A stretch of 17,545 nt of DNA from a bacterium (GTDB lineage: Bacteria; Gemmatimonadota; Glassbacteria; GWA2-58-10): contig JAJFUG010000094.1 of NCBI GenBank assembly GCA_021372515.1, forward strand, positions 1 through 17,545. The letters are read 5' to 3'. The position numbers and the translations under genes were made by a program. This document shows positions 15,549 through 17,545 of the stretch, one piece after another. Numbering within the stretch: the stretch's first letter is position 1; every line of letters begins with the position of its first letter. The notes below the pieces were generated by a model. The model ran no database searches. It worked only from the letters and a program-made list of their open reading frames with translations, and had not been told where the DNA came from.

Positions 15549-17234
15549 ATGATCAAGCCGCGCAGGCTGCTGCGGTTGACGGCGCTCCTGGCGCTGGCGC
15601 TTGGCGCAGTGATAGTGACTCCACTCCAAGCCGGTCCGGACGCCGGGGGCAGCGGCCCGGCCCGGCTCATTTCCCTGGTGGACCAGCCGAAAACCGCGAG
15701 GCTGGTCGTTTTCGGGGACACACCGAACAGCACTTATCCCTACCCGGTCGAGTTTTGCCTCGACAGTCTGTTGAACCTGTCTAAAATCGAGCTGGTCTAC
15801 ACGGTGGACGGCGGCGCGGAGCGGACAGTCGAGGTTTCGCCCGACAGCCTCCGGGCCGGCTCGGCCCGCGCTGAGATTCCACCGCAGCCTGCGGGGAGCC
15901 GGATAGGATACTATCTCAGATACACCGAGAGCGGGGGCGTGAGCCAGGTCTACCCCGACTCGGCCCCGGCGGTGAAGCCCGGTTTCCGGATCACCGAGAC
16001 CCCCGCCTCCCCGGATAACCTTCTCCTGGCTCTGCACGAGGGTGGCGCCTCGAGCTCGATGCTGCTGTACGACACCGAACAGCAGCGGATTGTGGGCAAG
16101 ATCAACGGCCACGGCGGCCGGATCGCCGGCTGGAGCCGGGACGGCGCGCTGGCGGTGGTGGTGGACATTTTCGAGAGCCGGGTCAGCCTGGTGGACATTC
16201 CCAATTTCCGCCTGCGCTGGAGCGTGGGGCTCGATTGCAGGGCTTTCGCCAAGAGCGTGCCGGCGCTGACAGCGGACAACGCCTACGCTTTCGTACCGAC
16301 GATGAAGAGCTCGGGTGACGGGTTCTGCCTCCTGCGGCTGGACCTGCGGGACGGCAGCGCTCAGGAGGCCTCCGGATTTTCAGAGAAAGTTTTCCTGACC
16401 AGCGAGCCGGTCATTGTTCCGGCGGATGGCCGTGTGGCGATCTGCGGGTCGGACAAGCTGAACGGCGAGACTGTCCGCTCGGGCTACCTGTTCCTGGTCG
16501 ACCCGCTGGACAACGCGGTGGTGAGAAGCGAAAAGGTGGGAAGCGCCTTCTGCACCTCCCTGCGCAGCGATTCGCTGGGCGCGCGTTTTTACCTTCTGGG
16601 CGGCAACAGCCTGCAGGTGGTGAGCCTCGACCCGCTGAGGACCGAGTACCAGAATCGGTTCTACTGCTCCTCCTATTCCAGCTCGAGCGGCGCGCCGGAG
16701 TCGAATTTCGAGCCGGAGCTGGTGGCCTCGGCTGACCGGGCCGGAGTGATCGCCTTCCAGAACACGCCCCCGGGCTGCAAGTCGTTCGCGGAAGTCGTGT
16801 ACTGGGACACCGGAGACCGTCTTACGCCCCTGCACGAGATTGACCTGTCGCAGTACTACGCCGGTTTCACGCCCTGGTTCACTGCCTCGCACGACAACAG
16901 CAAGCTCTGGTTTTTCCTTCCCAACTGGCAGTCCAGCCAGCCCGCGCTCCTGCCCTACGACCCGCAGGAGCATGCTTTCCTGGAGCCGGTTGTTCTGAGC
17001 GGTCTGAGCGGGGAGGACCTCGGGTTTTTCTACGCCTACCAGCGTCCCGCGGTGCTGACAACGGTCCTCAGGGGAGATGCCAGCGCGGATGGGCGGCTGG
17101 ACGTGTTCGACCTGCTCGAGCTGCTCAAGGCGCTCAAGGACGGCGGTCAGCCATCCGCGGGGCTGGATGTCAACGCCGACGGGGCGCTGAACGTGTTCGA
17201 CCTGCTCGGCCTGCTGAAACTTCTGGCGCAATGA
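15549..17234 (+). CDS. Secreted beta-propeller protein with C-terminal dockerin-like domain
   Basis: 561 residues. The ATG at 15549 has GGGGGTGG upstream and opens a Sec signal peptide (MIKPRR, hydrophobic core, cleavage near LQA-GPD at 28). Residues about 45-150 look like an Ig-like beta domain. Residues about 155-505 contain repeated blade-like segments (for example LLLYDTEQQRIVGKINGH; RVSLVDIPNFRLRWSVG; GYLFLVDPLDNAVV), consistent with a propeller of YVTN/WD type. The C-terminus has two calcium-loop plus helix units, GDASADGRLDVFDLLELLK (509-527) and LDVNADGALNVFDLLGLLK (539-557), the layout of a type I dockerin, which binds a cohesin. No catalytic domain is recognisable, so it is probably a structural, binding or sensor part of an extracellular complex. 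Cohesin partners are not in this window. Terminator at 17273-17317. Confidence 0.85.
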   Translation: MIKPRRLLRLTALLALALGAVIVTPLQAGPDAGGSGPARLISLVDQPKTARLVVFGDTPNSTYPYPVEFCLDSLLNLSKIELVYTVDGGAERTVEVSPDSLRAGSARAEIPPQPAGSRIGYYLRYTESGGVSQVYPDSAPAVKPGFRITETPASPDNLLLALHEGGASSSMLLYDTEQQRIVGKINGHGGRIAGWSRDGALAVVVDIFESRVSLVDIPNFRLRWSVGLDCRAFAKSVPALTADNAYAFVPTMKSSGDGFCLLRLDLRDGSAQEASGFSEKVFLTSEPVIVPADGRVAICGSDKLNGETVRSGYLFLVDPLDNAVVRSEKVGSAFCTSLRSDSLGARFYLLGGNSLQVVSLDPLRTEYQNRFYCSSYSSSSGAPESNFEPELVASADRAGVIAFQNTPPGCKSFAEVVYWDTGDRLTPLHEIDLSQYYAGFTPWFTASHDNSKLWFFLPNWQSSQPALLPYDPQEHAFLEPVVLSGLSGEDLGFFYAYQRPAVLTTVLRGDASADGRLDVFDLLELLKALKDGGQPSAGLDVNADGALNVFDLLGLLKLLAQ

Positions 17235-17272
17235 GCGCGACCGGCCAAGCCTGAATAATCGAGACCTTAGCG

Positions 17273-17317
17273 AAGGGCCGACTCTGTGAGGGATGCGGAG
17301 CCGGCCCTTTGTGTTTG
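17273..17317 (+). terminator. Terminator of the dockerin propeller gene
   Basis: AAGGGCCG (17273-17280) pairs with CGGCCCTT (17302-17309), and CTC (17282-17284) with GAG (17298-17300), leaving one A/C mismatch and a 13-nt loop. The T-rich TGTGTTTG follows. It lies 38 bp after the stop codon. Confidence 0.65.
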
Positions 17318-17465
17318 CCGGATGGCTCGGAACAGCCTTCACAGTTGCGGTAAAGGACAGGGTGTAACGAGATAGCCTTTCCCTGCTCTGGAGGGGCACA
17401 AGCAACGGGAAATGTTATTAGGTAAATGCTATAATAATACTTTGGTGTTAAAGGAGATATTTGAT

Positions 17466-17528
17466 ATGAATGTTTCAAAATATGACAAATGCAACAATTG
17501 GAAAACAGACAACATGAGAAAGACTTGA
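17466..17528 (+). CDS. Possible 20-residue small ORF behind a strong ribosome-binding site
   Basis: ATG at 17466 to TGA at 17526-17528, encoding 20 residues (starts MNVSKYDKCNNWKTDN). AAGGAGATAT ends six bases before the ATG, which is close to ideal, and a TATAAT lies about 30 bp further up. The peptide has no signal or membrane segment and I do not recognise it. It could be a leader peptide for a gene beyond the edge, a true small protein, or chance in AT-rich DNA. Confidence 0.3.
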   Translation: MNVSKYDKCNNWKTDNMRKT

Positions 17529-17545
17529 CAATTATTCAGGGGGGG

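Larger units (their letters stand above)
17235..17545. other. Terminal 311 bp: terminator, then AT-rich DNA without a recognised gene
   Basis: After the dockerin gene terminator, base composition drops sharply from about 17405 on (about 30% GC by eye, against 60-65% elsewhere). This part contains a TATAAT at 17430-17435 with no good -35 box, a strong AAGGAGATAT ribosome-binding site, a 20-codon ORF (17466-17528) and a TTGACA at 17525-17530 that could begin a promoter for a gene beyond the edge. Confidence 0.5.

Noticed and set aside
16380-17405. 341-codon minus-strand frame opposite the dockerin gene
   Set aside because: Shadow frame crossing the terminator at 17273-17317; the plus-strand protein has a signal peptide and recognisable C-terminal domain.

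Overview
The window is GC-rich bacterial chromosome (roughly 60-65% GC by eye) with compact genes on both strands, Shine-Dalgarno sites and promoter-like pairs of the TTGnnn / 17-bp / TAnnnT type. The protein families are a heparinase-like lipoprotein, an FG-GAP lipoprotein, a dockerin-tailed secreted beta-propeller, a K+-dependent membrane pyrophosphatase and a dipeptide epimerase. They fit an uncultured, polysaccharide-using, probably anaerobic Gram-negative lineage of the FCB type (Glassbacteria-like was my first thought). That placement is inference only. No transposase, phage gene or CRISPR array is visible.

Layout. 1-926 (-): N-terminal part of a heparinase II/III-type lipoprotein that runs off the left edge. 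1087-3055 (-): a six-helix membrane protein ending in a CxxC...CxxC zinc-ribbon-like module, preceded by a protein with two cyclic-nucleotide-binding-like domains. A terminator and a new promoter between them make them separate transcription units. 3334-6523 (+): a zinc-dependent dehydrogenase and an FG-GAP lipoprotein, probably one operon, behind a promoter that overlaps palindromes. 6524-7003: a 480-bp tail-to-tail gap packed with REP-like repeats and terminators.

7004-11525 (-): a housekeeping cluster read in the order tRNA-Gln, prs, rplY, pth, hppA. The first four are a commonly conserved set; the ion-pumping pyrophosphatase hppA follows. Two almost identical promoters 120 bp apart lie upstream of the tRNA. 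11745-13175 (-): a secreted HExxH metallopeptidase-like protein. 13406-14434 (+): an enolase-superfamily dipeptide epimerase. 14538-15282 (-): crcB (fluoride channel) with a DUF190 protein. 15549-17234 (+): a secreted beta-propeller with a C-terminal dockerin-like pair, with a near-consensus promoter and two palindromes in its leader. 17235-17545: a terminator, then AT-rich DNA with a 20-codon ORF behind a strong ribosome-binding site.

Several starts were moved from the longest frame because of ribosome-binding sites, promoters or terminators. The clearest case is pth, whose only sensible start is a CTG just after the rplY stop. The less-described items are the membrane zinc-ribbon protein, the asymmetric tandem cNMP-domain protein and the dockerin propeller with its palindromic leader. 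I did not see a clear multi-gene novel defence or mobile system.
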